Assembly: GCF_003293845.1 (NCBI RefSeq)
Contig: NZ_QLST01000002.1
Coordinates: 1 to 64,000, forward strand
From: Flavobacterium tibetense
GTDB lineage: Bacteria; Bacteroidota; Bacteroidia; Flavobacteriales; Flavobacteriaceae
Direction: 5' to 3'
Length of the DNA stretch: 64,000 nt
A program made the translations under genes and the position numbers. Numbering within the stretch: the stretch's first letter is position 1; every line of letters starts with the position of its first letter. The notes under the pieces were generated by a model. The model worked only from the letters and a program-made list of their open reading frames with translations. It was not told the origin of the DNA and did not search any database. Shown in pieces: positions 52,043 to 61,263 of the stretch.

Positions 52043-53908
52043 TTATTTTTGTAAATCGAATGCATATATCGTTGATCCATCTTTTTGATAGTATAACATC
52101 CCACCAATTTCATCAACTTCGTATTCTGGTTTTTTATCTTTAAGCAATACTTCTTTTTCTTTGCTTCCGTTGTCTTTATTTATTTTTACTAAACCTACAC
52201 CACTATCTAACATGGTTAAAATATATTGGTAGTTTTCAGTAGCAGATGTTGCTTTAAATCGTTTACTCATTTCAGTAAAAGAAGCAGAAGCTATATCTGA
52301 AAATCCGTCTTGAACAATTTTAGCACGTTCACCATACGAATTGTAATCTCCCAATGAATTCTTATTAGCACCAGCTGTTAAAGCTGCTGAAGAGGCAACA
52401 GCTACCGAGGCAACTCCCATTACTCCAGCAAATATTTTACCTGCTGTTGATTTTCCAGGTGATTTATAATACTCGTGAAACTTTTGAGAACCATCAAAAT
52501 TTAACATCATTATATTTTGACTGGATGTTAACAATAAACCACCATCTCTTGAAGTTAAACTTCCTGGCACTTCTTTTTCATTAAATTTATAACTTGCCAA
52601 TGTTGAAACATCGCCTGAATTTTCATCAATAGCAATCATCTCTTCTCCTGTTGAAATCAAATAGCGTTTATTTTTCTTGTCATACGTACTTGAAACAGCT
52701 TTCGCTTTTTTGTATTGAATTGGCTTGTTCCAAATCGATTCTCCTGTTTTTAAATCAATAATGTTGGCATCTGAATCCGTTATATAAATCATTCCTTTGG
52801 GAGTCATGGCCATAGTGTGAATGTTTTCACCCGTTTTCAGCGGTTTTTTAAACAATGGTGTTCCTCCAAATGAAATTTTATTAATTCCGCCTTCTTGAAT
52901 ACCAAATAAAATACCATCTTCCATCACATAAAAATGTTGCACATAACCTTTAGTCTTTGGTGCTTTTTCCCATAAATCTTCACCATCTTTAGCGCTCAAC
53001 ATCATAATTTTTGATTCTGAAGCACTTGAAGCTATTTTTGCAATACCTGATTTTCCTGAATTATCTACGTTACTAACTACTGCTAATCCTTGTGGTAAAA
53101 TTTGAAAATTCACCACTCTTCCTTTAAGTTTTTGACCTTCTTTCCATAAGATTTCACCTTTGTTACTCACTTTAAAAATTTTGGTATCACCATTTGGTCT
53201 TTCTTCAAAACAATAAATTTCAGTTCCAGATTCATCAGCTACCACCCAAGTAATATCATCGGTTTTGGTTGTCCAATCAATTTTACCTGTTTGTGTGTTA
53301 ATTTGAATCAAATTTTTGGTTGTTGGCACTAACAAACCATTTCCAATAATTGTTGGTCTACCACTAAACTGAGGAATTGAAGCCACAGAACCCACTTTTT
53401 TAGGATCATTTAATTCGATTAGACTTTCTTCTTTTCCAGTGGCTAAATCATACAAACCGATGGCCATTGCACCGCTTTTTCGCGAACCTAAAACTACTAG
53501 TTTATTCTGAGGCAACATCACATCACATCGATTGGTGAATTTCCATCCGTTGTCTTCAGTTCCAAACATTTTCTTTCCAGAAACAAAATCAATTACGGAT
53601 TTTTTAGCCGTCATAAAGCCTCCTTGGCTAACTACTAAGTATGGAGACATTGGAATAAAGTCCATTTCTTCTGGTTTTACTTTTCCATAACTTGTGAAAT
53701 TAAAATGAGGTTGTGACGCTCCTGGTTTAATTCCTACAAGTCCTTCACCATTAGCTACTACCAATACACCTGCATCGGTTAATTTCATGAATGTTATTTT
53801 TCCTCCCAATTTGTATGTAAAATCAGGATTTTGGGCTAAACAATTGTAGCAATTTAATAGAATTAAAACACCAGCTACCCATTTAAGAATATCTAATTTT
53901 CTTCTCAT
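52043..53908 (-). CDS. Secreted PQQ-like beta-propeller protein
   Basis: 621 residues with a signal peptide (to NCLAQ). Many blades of the outer-membrane BamB/PQQ-type appear: INTQTGKIDWTTKTDD, LLDLATGKEES-like GLYDLATGKEESL, LSAKDGEDLWEKAP, IDLKTGESIWNKPI and DENSGDVS. A small hydrophobic Gly/Ala stretch (FAGVMGVASVAVASSAALTAGA, split over two lines of thought: possible helix) interrupts the propeller near 490-515. No PQQ site is proven. It lies 7 nt after the small secreted protein at 53916, so the two are one unit of the signalling module. It may read cell-wall or solute signals, or act as a scaffold (inference). Confidence 0.82.
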   Translation of the reverse strand: MRRKLDILKWVAGVLILLNCYNCLAQNPDFTYKLGGKITFMKLTDAGVLVVANGEGLVGIKPGASQPHFNFTSYGKVKPEEMDFIPMSPYLVVSQGGFMTAKKSVIDFVSGKKMFGTEDNGWKFTNRCDVMLPQNKLVVLGSRKSGAMAIGLYDLATGKEESLIELNDPKKVGSVASIPQFSGRPTIIGNGLLVPTTKNLIQINTQTGKIDWTTKTDDITWVVADESGTEIYCFEERPNGDTKIFKVSNKGEILWKEGQKLKGRVVNFQILPQGLAVVSNVDNSGKSGIAKIASSASESKIMMLSAKDGEDLWEKAPKTKGYVQHFYVMEDGILFGIQEGGINKISFGGTPLFKKPLKTGENIHTMAMTPKGMIYITDSDANIIDLKTGESIWNKPIQYKKAKAVSSTYDKKNKRYLISTGEEMIAIDENSGDVSTLASYKFNEKEVPGSLTSRDGGLLLTSSQNIMMLNFDGSQKFHEYYKSPGKSTAGKIFAGVMGVASVAVASSAALTAGANKNSLGDYNSYGERAKIVQDGFSDIASASFTEMSKRFKATSATENYQYILTMLDSGVGLVKINKDNGSKEKEVLLKDKKPEYEVDEIGGMLYYQKDGSTIYAFDLQK

Positions 53909-53915
53909 GCTTACA

Positions 53916-54395
53916 CTATTTTATTAAACGCTCTGTGTCTTTCTCTAAGGTTAATGTTAATGCCGATTTATACAATCTAAAAGCACTAATTAAAGATTTT
54001 TGGGTAAATCCGCCATCTGTCCAGAAATAATAGTAATACGTAATAGAATTGGAATTCTGATTGTAGTACACTTTAATTAGAGCCACCTCAGCATTAATTT
54101 TATTCATTAAAGCAAGTGCTTTTGCTGGAGAAGTTCCGTCTACTAAGTTGTAAGTTGAGCTAATTGCAACATAGCGTTGATTTTTATCAATATCCAAATA
54201 CATATTGAACACATCCTTAACTTTGATGTAAGTATCTTTAACTTCTGTAACTTCGATAAAAGCGTTATCAAAAGTTTCTTTTAAGAATTGAGAAGTTACT
54301 TCGTTTGCATTTATCATTCGTTGTGAATAACCAAAAGAGGTTACAAATAAAAAGGCAAACAAATAGAAAACCGAAGTAAAATTTAATTTTTTCAT
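53916..54395 (-). CDS. Small secreted YbjN-like protein
   Basis: 159 residues from the ATG at 54395, which begins a signal peptide (FYLFAFLFVTSFGYSQ). The mature part is alpha-beta mixed and ends in YYYYFWTDGGFTQKSLISAFRLYKSALTLTLEKD, which recalls the YbjN fold. The match is by eye only. It is the first gene of the unit with the beta-propeller gene, under the best copy of the module motif. It could be a secreted ligand or sensor of the module, but no function is shown. Confidence 0.65.
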   Translation of the reverse strand: MKKLNFTSVFYLFAFLFVTSFGYSQRMINANEVTSQFLKETFDNAFIEVTEVKDTYIKVKDVFNMYLDIDKNQRYVAISSTYNLVDGTSPAKALALMNKINAEVALIKVYYNQNSNSITYYYYFWTDGGFTQKSLISAFRLYKSALTLTLEKDTERLIK

Positions 54396-54425
54396 AATTG
54401 TGAATTTTAGTGTTATTTGATAATC

Positions 54426-54476
54426 CAAAATTCACAAAAAGAGACTACGTAGGAAATACGGCAATTGCCTTATTTT
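54426..54476 (-). promoter_or_regulatory. Module promoter 3: palindromic motif plus -7 box
   Basis: AATACGGCAATTGCCTTATT starts at 54455 on the plus strand and is a 20-nt dyad with one mismatched pair. On the minus strand GAATTTTG (54426-54433) ends exactly 29 nt after it. It drives the 53916-52043 unit and overlaps the stop codon of the GSCFA gene by 2 nt. Confidence 0.72.
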
Positions 54477-55428
54477 AACAAAATTTTATAAATGGATACT
54501 GATTTTGAATTGTTTTAATTTTCAAATCGAGATGATTTATGAATTTCTGATGGCTTTCCGAATTGGGATTAAACGGTTTATGCGTCAAACTCTTTTGAAC
54601 ACTTTCGATTTCAATCATTAGTGATTGGTTTTCTTCGGAAATTGTTGAAGCAGCAAATTGCTCCCAAATATAATCGATAGCGGTTTGATTCGGATGCAAC
54701 ATATCTTCGGCGTAAAAACGATAATCGCGCAATTCATCCATCATGATTTCGTAAGATGGGAAATAGGTCATGGGTGATGGGTAATGGGTGATTGTTTTGT
54801 GTAAAGCAGTAATCAAATGCGCTTTACTCAGCGTGTTTTCAACAAATCCGTCTTTGATGTGGCGAACAGGCGAAACCGTAAAAATGAAATGACAATTTGG
54901 ATTCACCGAATGAATTAATGAAACAATCTTTTGCAGACTTTCTTCCGTTTGACTTATCGAAAGTAATTCTTTAGTAAAGTGTTTTTGCGGCACTTTATGA
55001 CAATTGGCCACTATTTCGTTGGATTCCATATTTCGATACACCCAAGATGTTCCTAATGTAATAATGCAATGCGATAATGAATTAATCTGGTTTTTAGTGG
55101 TTTCCAAAATCAAATTCAAATTATTCAGAAATTCTTCTTTGTCTGGATGTGATAATTCGGAATGTACTTCATAGCAATGCCATAACTCGTTATGAAAGAA
55201 AATATCGTTTTCGGTAAACTTTTTGTTTTCAACAGCACGACGAATCAATTTTTCTAAAGAAACTGCATTAAAGATAATTCCAAAAGGATTAGTTGTACTT
55301 TGGAATTTAAAATAGTCGAATTTATCTCCAATGTTTTCCGCAAAACAAGAACCCAATAGCAAGATTTTCGAACTATAATCGATTGGAAAATGGTTTTTTG
55401 GAATTGGTATTTTGGTAGTGAATTGCAA
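54475..55428 (-). CDS. GSCFA-domain protein
   Basis: 317 residues. The GSCFA block is at the N-terminus (ILLLGSCFAENIGDKFDYFKF) and the protein follows the SGNH-hydrolase-like pattern with HDE-type residues (ITLGTSWVYR; ML-HPNQTAIDYIWEQF at the end). It is probably an esterase or lipase-like enzyme of unknown target. It contains the unusual stretch ITHYPSPMTYFP encoded by a GATGGGTAATGGG-type repeat (54769-54793). It is followed directly by the module promoter and preceded by the divergent ridA-like gene. Confidence 0.85.
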   Translation of the reverse strand: MQFTTKIPIPKNHFPIDYSSKILLLGSCFAENIGDKFDYFKFQSTTNPFGIIFNAVSLEKLIRRAVENKKFTENDIFFHNELWHCYEVHSELSHPDKEEFLNNLNLILETTKNQINSLSHCIITLGTSWVYRNMESNEIVANCHKVPQKHFTKELLSISQTEESLQKIVSLIHSVNPNCHFIFTVSPVRHIKDGFVENTLSKAHLITALHKTITHYPSPMTYFPSYEIMMDELRDYRFYAEDMLHPNQTAIDYIWEQFAASTISEENQSLMIEIESVQKSLTHKPFNPNSESHQKFINHLDLKIKTIQNQYPFIKFC

Positions 55429-55508
55429 ATCAATTGGGTTTAAAGTTCAAATTTAAACTACTTTTTACAAAAAACGAGTATTTTTACTCAAGATTTAATG
55501 TAACTCAA

Positions 55509-55880
55509 ATGATTGAAAAAGAATACATCGAACCCAATGAAGGTTTTTCTCAAACCGTAATAGTAAAAACGGGAAATTATAAAACGCTTTACATTTCAGG
55601 ACAAATTGGTGATGGAAATGATTTAGAAGCGCAAACGATAACTACATTTCAAAATTTAGAAAAGCAACTTACGAATTGTAGTGCAACTTTTAAAGATGTA
55701 GTAAAAATGAATACGTACATTGTAAATTTTAATCCTGAAGTGGATTTACCCATTTTCAGAAAAGTTAGAAAAGTCTTTCTAGGAAATGAAAATTATCCAG
55801 CCAGTACTTTAGTGGGTATAGAAAGTTTAGGAAGAAAAGAATGGTTGATTGAAATTGAGGCGATTGCAGTAATAGAATAA
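55509..55880 (+). CDS. RidA/YjgF family protein
   Basis: 123 residues from the ATG at 55509; an upstream frame extension (55434) lacks family residues. It has EGFSQTVIVKTGNYKTLYISGQIG, TFQNLEKQLTNCSATFKDVVKMNTYI and, at the end, ASTLVGIESLGRKEWLIEIEAIAV. RidA hydrolyses reactive enamine or imine products made by PLP enzymes. Arg in the usual catalytic motif (VR-near the end) is not obvious here, so a non-canonical role is possible. Divergent from GSCFA. Confidence 0.82.
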   Translation: MIEKEYIEPNEGFSQTVIVKTGNYKTLYISGQIGDGNDLEAQTITTFQNLEKQLTNCSATFKDVVKMNTYIVNFNPEVDLPIFRKVRKVFLGNENYPASTLVGIESLGRKEWLIEIEAIAVIE

Positions 55881-55914
55881 AAAAATCCCGATAAGTTTTG
55901 AAGCTTATCGGGAT
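55879..55914 (-). terminator. Terminator after the coiled-coil gene
   Basis: Stem ATCCCGATAAG/CTTATCGGGAT (11 bp), with seven T on the minus strand. It ends the alaS-coiled-coil unit. The plus strand has no T run. Confidence 0.85.
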
Positions 55915-55920
55915 ATGAAA

Positions 55921-56391
55921 TTATTTTTTATTTTCTTCTTCTTCAAGTTCTTTTTTTGATTTTTCAATTTTTTGCTCTATTTCTTCAATCTTTTTTTCAG
56001 AAGCCTCAATTTTTTTTGAGTTTTTGTCAAATTTCAGAAGAGTTTTGTCAATTTCTTTGTTTATTTTCTCTTTTCTCTTAATTTTCTCTTCTGGTGAAAG
56101 ATTCAAGTTATCATTAACTTTAACTAATTCATCTGTTAATTGGGCAAGTTTAATATCTAATTCATCTTGCTTTTCTTCTAGTTTTTCCCTTTTGTTTGTT
56201 TCATTAACTAATTTTTCTTCATCAGTAATAACTCTGTTTTGCAACATTCTCATCATCTGTTGCTGTTGCATCATTTGATTATGTTGGCTCATTAACTGAT
56301 TGTTAATTTGTCTACTAGATGGAGGTGTTGGAAATCTTTGAGAAAATCCTAAAAAAGGTAAAATCAATAACACGGTTAGAATAAATTTCAT
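55921..56391 (-). CDS. Secreted coiled-coil protein
   Basis: 156 residues with a signal peptide (LLILPFLGFSQ). A Gln/Met-rich stretch (MSQHNQMMQQQQMMRML) is followed by a long, highly charged coiled coil (EKLEEKQDELDIKLAQLTDELVKV and IEASEKKIEEIEQKIEKSKKEL). It is 4 nt downstream of alaS and so probably translated from the same message. No family is recognised; it could be a periplasmic adaptor. Confidence 0.7.
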   Translation of the reverse strand: MKFILTVLLILPFLGFSQRFPTPPSSRQINNQLMSQHNQMMQQQQMMRMLQNRVITDEEKLVNETNKREKLEEKQDELDIKLAQLTDELVKVNDNLNLSPEEKIKRKEKINKEIDKTLLKFDKNSKKIEASEKKIEEIEQKIEKSKKELEEEENKK

Positions 56392-56395
56392 TTTT

Positions 56396-59032
56396 TTATT
56401 TTAAAAATTCAATCGCTTTCTCAATCGCTTCCTTAATTCCATCCACACTCTTACCTTTTCCTGAAGCAAAAAACGGTTGTCCGCCACCATTTCCGTCGAT
56501 TAGTTTTCCTAATTCTCTGATGACGTTTCCAGCATTTAATCCTTTTTCAGCAACTAATTCTTTTGAAATGTAGCAGTGAATGTTTGGTGCATTGTCTTCA
56601 ATTGAAGCTAAAAATACAAACGCATTTGGTTTTGAAATCCCAATAGCTTGTGCCAAATCTTTTGTCGAACTCATGGATAAATCGACTTGTTTTGATAAAA
56701 ATTGAATACCGTTGATTTCTTGGAAATCGGCAACTAAGGTATTTTTTAATCCTTCAATTTTTTCTTTTACTAATTGCTCTAGTTGTTTTTTCAACTTTGC
56801 ATTATCATCTTGTAACGAAGTCACTGATTTTAAAACATCTTGTGGGTTTTTCAATACTTCTTTGATTTCTGCTAACGTATTTTCTTGGTTTTTGTAGAAA
56901 TCTTTCACAGCATCACCCGTTATCGCTTCAACACGACGAATTCCAGCTGCTACAGCGCCTTCCGAAACAATTTTGAAATGCCAAATATCAGCCGTGTTTT
57001 TCACATGAATGCCACCACATAATTCTTTACTATCTCCAAATTCAATCATACGAACATTATCGCCATACTTTTCTCCAAATAATGCCATTGCACCTTGCTC
57101 CATTGCTTGTTGGATTGGAATATTTCTATGTTCTACCAATTGCAATTGTTCTTCAATTCTAGCATTTACAAAAGCTTCTACTTGTCGCAATTCTTCATCC
57201 GAAACTTTAGAAAAATGTGAGAAGTCGAAACGTAAGTAATTTGGGTTAACCAATGAACCTTTTTGCTCCACATGAGTTCCTAAAATCGTTCGCAAAGCCA
57301 AATGCATCAAATGCGTAGCCGAGTGATTTTTAGAAGTCGAAGTTCTTAAATCGGTATTTACTTTGGCAACAAATCCAGCTTCCACATTTTCTGGAAGTTG
57401 TTTTGCGAAATGTAATATTAAGTTGTTCTCTTTTTTCGTATCGATAATTTCAATCGTTTCGTTTGCAGAAACTAATGTTCCTTTATCGCCCACTTGTCCA
57501 CCACCTTCTGGATAGAACGGCGTATTATCTAAAACAATTTGGTACAAAACACCATCTTTTTTAGAATCAACTTTACGAATTCTAGTGATTTTAACGTTAT
57601 TTTCCGTTTGGTCATAACCAACGAACGTTTCTACATTTCCATCAATTAAAACTTTCCAGTCGTCAGTCGTAACTTCCGAAGCTGCACGAGAACGCGCTTT
57701 TTGTTTTTGTAATTCGGTTTCGAATTCAGTTTCGTTAAATGAATAGCCTTTTTCTTTTAAAATTAAAGCGGTTAAGTCTTTCGGAAAACCAAAAGTATCG
57801 TACAATTCAAATACTTTTTCTCCAGAAACTTCTTTTCCAGATGTTTCAGCAACTACTTTATCTAACAATTGTAATCCTTGCTCTAAAGTTCTTAAGAAAG
57901 ACGCTTCTTCTTCGCGAATTACATTGGTAACCAATTGTTGTTGCGATTTAATTTCTGGGAAAAATTCGCCCATTTGATTCGCTAAAACTTCTACCAATTT
58001 ATTAATGAAAGGTTCTTTCGTTCCTAAAAACGTAAATCCGTAACGAATCGCACGACGCAAAATTCTACGAATTACATAACCAGCACCAGTATTTGAAGGC
58101 AATTGTCCGTCAGCAATAGCGAAAGCTACCGCACGAACGTGATCCACAATTACACGAATCGCAATATTGGTTTTGTTTTGCTCTTCACTTATATTTTTAA
58201 CTTCGTTTGAAGTGTATTTTAATCCTGTAATTGCTATAACTTTCGCGATAAGCGGAGTAAAAACATCCGTATCGTAGTTTGAAGTTACGTTTTGCATCGC
58301 CATACACAAACGCTCAAATCCCATTCCGGTATCTACGTGTTGGGCTGGTAATTTTTCTAACGAACCATCGGCTTTACGGTTGAATTCCATAAATACGTTG
58401 TTCCAAATCTCCACTACTTGCGGATGATCGGCATTTACTAAATCTCTTCCAGAAACTGCAGCACGCTCTGCATCGGTTCTTAAATCGATATGAATTTCCG
58501 AACATGGTCCACACGGCCCTTGGTCTCCCATTTCCCAAAAGTTGTCTTTTTTATTCCCAAGAATAATACGATCTTCTGAAACATATTGTTTCCAAATATC
58601 AAACGCTTCTTGGTCAAACGGAACATTCTCTGCTGGATTTCCTTCAAAAACCGAAACATACAAACGATCTTTGTCTAACTTCAATACTTCGGTTAAAAAT
58701 TCCCAAGCCCAAGCTAATGCTTCTTTCTTGAAATAATCACCAAACGACCAGTTCCCTAACATTTCAAACATCGTATGATGATAAGTATCAAAACCTACAT
58801 CTTCCAAATCATTGTGTTTTCCCGAAACACGAAGACATTTTTGCGTATCGGCAATTCTTGGACTTTTTGGCGTTCCGTTTCCTAAGAAATATTCTTTGAA
58901 TTGGGCCATTCCCGAATTATTGAACATCAAGGTTGGGTCGTCTTTCAAAACGATTGGCGCAGAAGAAACAATTAAATGTCCTTTCGATTCAAAAAAATTC
59001 AGGTATGCTTTACGAATGTCTTGCGATTTCAT
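56396..59032 (-). CDS. alaS: Alanyl-tRNA synthetase
   Basis: 878 residues from the ATG at 59032. The class II core ([41 protein letters not shown]) is followed by the editing domain with its zinc-site motifs HSATHLMH and CGGIH, and the C-terminal C-Ala region ending with [14 protein letters not shown]. It charges tRNA-Ala and removes wrong Ser or Gly. The gene is followed after 4 nt by a coiled-coil gene. Confidence 0.97.
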   Translation of the reverse strand: MKSQDIRKAYLNFFESKGHLIVSSAPIVLKDDPTLMFNNSGMAQFKEYFLGNGTPKSPRIADTQKCLRVSGKHNDLEDVGFDTYHHTMFEMLGNWSFGDYFKKEALAWAWEFLTEVLKLDKDRLYVSVFEGNPAENVPFDQEAFDIWKQYVSEDRIILGNKKDNFWEMGDQGPCGPCSEIHIDLRTDAERAAVSGRDLVNADHPQVVEIWNNVFMEFNRKADGSLEKLPAQHVDTGMGFERLCMAMQNVTSNYDTDVFTPLIAKVIAITGLKYTSNEVKNISEEQNKTNIAIRVIVDHVRAVAFAIADGQLPSNTGAGYVIRRILRRAIRYGFTFLGTKEPFINKLVEVLANQMGEFFPEIKSQQQLVTNVIREEEASFLRTLEQGLQLLDKVVAETSGKEVSGEKVFELYDTFGFPKDLTALILKEKGYSFNETEFETELQKQKARSRAASEVTTDDWKVLIDGNVETFVGYDQTENNVKITRIRKVDSKKDGVLYQIVLDNTPFYPEGGGQVGDKGTLVSANETIEIIDTKKENNLILHFAKQLPENVEAGFVAKVNTDLRTSTSKNHSATHLMHLALRTILGTHVEQKGSLVNPNYLRFDFSHFSKVSDEELRQVEAFVNARIEEQLQLVEHRNIPIQQAMEQGAMALFGEKYGDNVRMIEFGDSKELCGGIHVKNTADIWHFKIVSEGAVAAGIRRVEAITGDAVKDFYKNQENTLAEIKEVLKNPQDVLKSVTSLQDDNAKLKKQLEQLVKEKIEGLKNTLVADFQEINGIQFLSKQVDLSMSSTKDLAQAIGISKPNAFVFLASIEDNAPNIHCYISKELVAEKGLNAGNVIRELGKLIDGNGGGQPFFASGKGKSVDGIKEAIEKAIEFLK

Positions 59033-59149
59033 TATCAATAATTTAGTTCAATACTTGTGCTTTAAAATGTGTTTTCGGGTTCTCCCAAAAAAAGAAAAAT
59101 CTGAGTTCCAATGAAAATAAAATAGCTTTGGAATGAAACATTTCTTAAA

Positions 59150-59184
59150 TTTGTTCGTATAACCAATGGTAACCAATAAATTTG
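59150..59184 (+). promoter_or_regulatory. Promoter of the M23 peptidase gene
   Basis: TTTG (59150-59153), a 23-nt spacer and TAAATTTG (59177-59184), matching the -33/-7 consensus. Start about 18 nt before the ATG. Confidence 0.6.
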
Positions 59185-59208
59185 GTGCAAAAATAGTAAT
59201 TTTAGAAC

Positions 59209-60186
59209 ATGTCTAAGGTAAAATATTATTACGATTCCGAAAATTTAGCATACAAGCGCATAAAAACAAAAAAACGCAAGAAATTTGGTTATATTTTGTT
59301 GTTTTTAGTGGCGTCTGCTTTGTTTGGATTTTTGGGTTTGATTTTATTGATTAATACTCCTTATTTTGAAACACCAAAAGACAAATTACTAACCAGCGAA
59401 TTGGAAAGCATGAAATTAAATTACAAGCTTTTGAACAAAAAAGCCGATTTAATGGATGAAGCGCTAAAAGCCATTTCAGAACGCGACAACAATATTTACA
59501 GAATCTATTTTAATACAAGTCCAATTACGGAAGAGGAACGAAAAGCAGGTTTTGGTGGTGTAAATCGTTACCGAGACTTAGAAGGTTACAATAATTCCGA
59601 ACTAATAATCAACACTTCACAACGTATTGATGGTTTGATGAAGGAACTAGCCATTCAATCGAAATCTTTAGATGATATTGTAACATTGGGCAAACAAAAA
59701 GAAAAATTATTGGCAGCTATTCCAGCAATCCAACCGGTAAAAAATGAAGATTTAAAGCGAATGGCATCAGGTTATGGGTATCGTAATGATCCTTTTACCA
59801 AAATTAGAAAATTTCATTATGGTATGGATTTTACAGCGAAAACAGGAACACCCATTTTTGCCACTGGTGATGGTGTTGTCTTAAAAGCAGATAATTCGTT
59901 GTCAGGTTATGGGAATCATATTGAAATTAATCATGGTTTTGGCTACATCACTTTGTATGCGCATTTAAGCAAATACAACTGCCGACCAGGACAACGCGTA
60001 AAACGTGGTGATATTATCGGCTACGTAGGAAGTACAGGACGAAGTGAAGCACCGCATTTGCATTATGAGGTTTTGAAAAACGGTGAACGCATCAACCCAA
60101 TTAATTTCTACTACGGAAGTATTTCTGCTGAAGAATATGTAGCGATTAGTAAATTAGCGAACCAAGAAAATCAGTCATTGGACTAG
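59209..60186 (+). CDS. M23 family peptidase, membrane-anchored
   Basis: 325 residues. A basic start (TKKRKKFG) is followed by one membrane segment (about 26-48), a coiled region (about 65-180), and a C-terminal LytM domain with the zinc ligands in KFHYGMDF (HxxxD) and HLHYEV (HxH). Such proteins cut peptide bridges in peptidoglycan or, with lost residues, activate amidases; here the ligands are kept. The type is like the DipM/MepM group. Divergent from alaS. Confidence 0.9.
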   Translation: MSKVKYYYDSENLAYKRIKTKKRKKFGYILLFLVASALFGFLGLILLINTPYFETPKDKLLTSELESMKLNYKLLNKKADLMDEALKAISERDNNIYRIYFNTSPITEEERKAGFGGVNRYRDLEGYNNSELIINTSQRIDGLMKELAIQSKSLDDIVTLGKQKEKLLAAIPAIQPVKNEDLKRMASGYGYRNDPFTKIRKFHYGMDFTAKTGTPIFATGDGVVLKADNSLSGYGNHIEINHGFGYITLYAHLSKYNCRPGQRVKRGDIIGYVGSTGRSEAPHLHYEVLKNGERINPINFYYGSISAEEYVAISKLANQENQSLD

Positions 60187-60304
60187 GAAGATGTTAGAGA
60201 TTAGATGAAAGAGAATAGACCTACTGAGACTGAAAACTGAGACTGCGACTAAACACTAATAACATTGGAATTTGGAATTTTAAACATTGGAATTTTAAAA
60301 AATT

Positions 60305-60637
60305 ATGCATATCAATTTACCCCAAGATAAATTATACTACAGCATTGGAGAAATTGCCAAGGCATTTGACGTGAATGCTTCCTTGATTCGTTTTTGGGAA
60401 AAAGAATTTGACATTTTAAAACCTAAGAAAAACGCCAAAGGAAACCGAAAATTCACTCCAGAAGACGTGAAAAATTTACAATTGATTTATCATTTGGTTA
60501 AAGAACGAGGTTTTACTTTGGAAGGAGCAAAAATTCACTTGAAAGAAAACCAAAAGAAAACGCTAGATAAATTTGAAATCATACGAAAATTGGAAACCAT
60601 TAAAGCCCAACTTTCAGCACTTAAAAACGAACTATAA
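60305..60637 (+). CDS. MerR family regulator, short
   Basis: 110 residues. The winged helix-turn-helix (YYSIGEIAKAFDVNASLIRFWEKEFDIL...NRKFTPEDVKNL) is followed by a helix (LVKERGFTLEGAKIHL) and a short coil; no ligand-binding domain or Cys motif is seen. This form is common in Bacteroidota after the M23 gene. Target unknown. The gap before it (60187-60304) holds GAGACTGAAAACTGAGACTG-like repeats. Confidence 0.88.
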   Translation: MHINLPQDKLYYSIGEIAKAFDVNASLIRFWEKEFDILKPKKNAKGNRKFTPEDVKNLQLIYHLVKERGFTLEGAKIHLKENQKKTLDKFEIIRKLETIKAQLSALKNEL

Positions 60638-60669
60638 ACAAAAATCAATAAACTTAAACATTAAAAATT

Positions 60670-61263
60670 ATGAAAAAATTCTTGCCTTGGATTATTATTG
60701 GAGGAGCTCTGCTTCTTATCGGATTTTGGTATGTAAATGTTAAAAATGGAGCAATTACTGTTTCACAAGCGGTTAACAAAGAATGGGGAAATGTTGAGAG
60801 TGCCTACCAAAGGAGAAACGATTTAATTGGAAACTTAGTAAAAACCGTTAGAGGTGCTGCCGATTTTGAAAAATCAACTTTAGAAGCAGTGATTAGTGCC
60901 AGATCAAAAGCAACCTCAATTACTATTGACCCAACCAATATTACTCCAGAACAGTTTGAACAATTTAGTCAAGCACAAAGCGGTGTGTCTTCTGCGTTAT
61001 CTAGATTATTGGTTACTGTTGAACGTTATCCAGAATTAAAAGCAAACCAAAATTTCTTGAAGTTACAGGACGAATTGGCTAGTACTGAAAACCAAATTTT
61101 AACTGCAAGAACGCGTTTCAATGAAAAAGTTGAAAGTTACAACAACTACGTTTTAAAAATACCAAGAAAATTAATCTTATCTGAATACAAAGAAAAATCG
61201 ATGTTTAAAGCAGTAGAAGGCGCTGAAAAACCAGTGGATGTAGAATTTGATTTTGGAAACTAA
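60670..61263 (+). CDS. LemA family protein
   Basis: 197 residues with one N-terminal membrane segment (LPWIIIGGALLLIGFWYV) and the LemA helical domain: NKEWGNVESAYQRRNDLIGNLVKTVRGAA, SRLLVTVERYPELKANQNFLKLQDELASTENQI and NNYVLKIPRKLI. Family role uncertain, often next to TPM-domain genes, as here. Start codon overlap: its TAA shares a base with the next ATG (TAATG). Confidence 0.93.
   Translation: MKKFLPWIIIGGALLLIGFWYVNVKNGAITVSQAVNKEWGNVESAYQRRNDLIGNLVKTVRGAADFEKSTLEAVISARSKATSITIDPTNITPEQFEQFSQAQSGVSSALSRLLVTVERYPELKANQNFLKLQDELASTENQILTARTRFNEKVESYNNYVLKIPRKLILSEYKEKSMFKAVEGAEKPVDVEFDFGN

Noticed and set aside
55885..55914. The hairpin as a terminator for the rightward RidA gene
   Set aside because: The T tract is on the minus-strand side only, so it serves the leftward coiled-coil gene; the plus strand lacks a T run.
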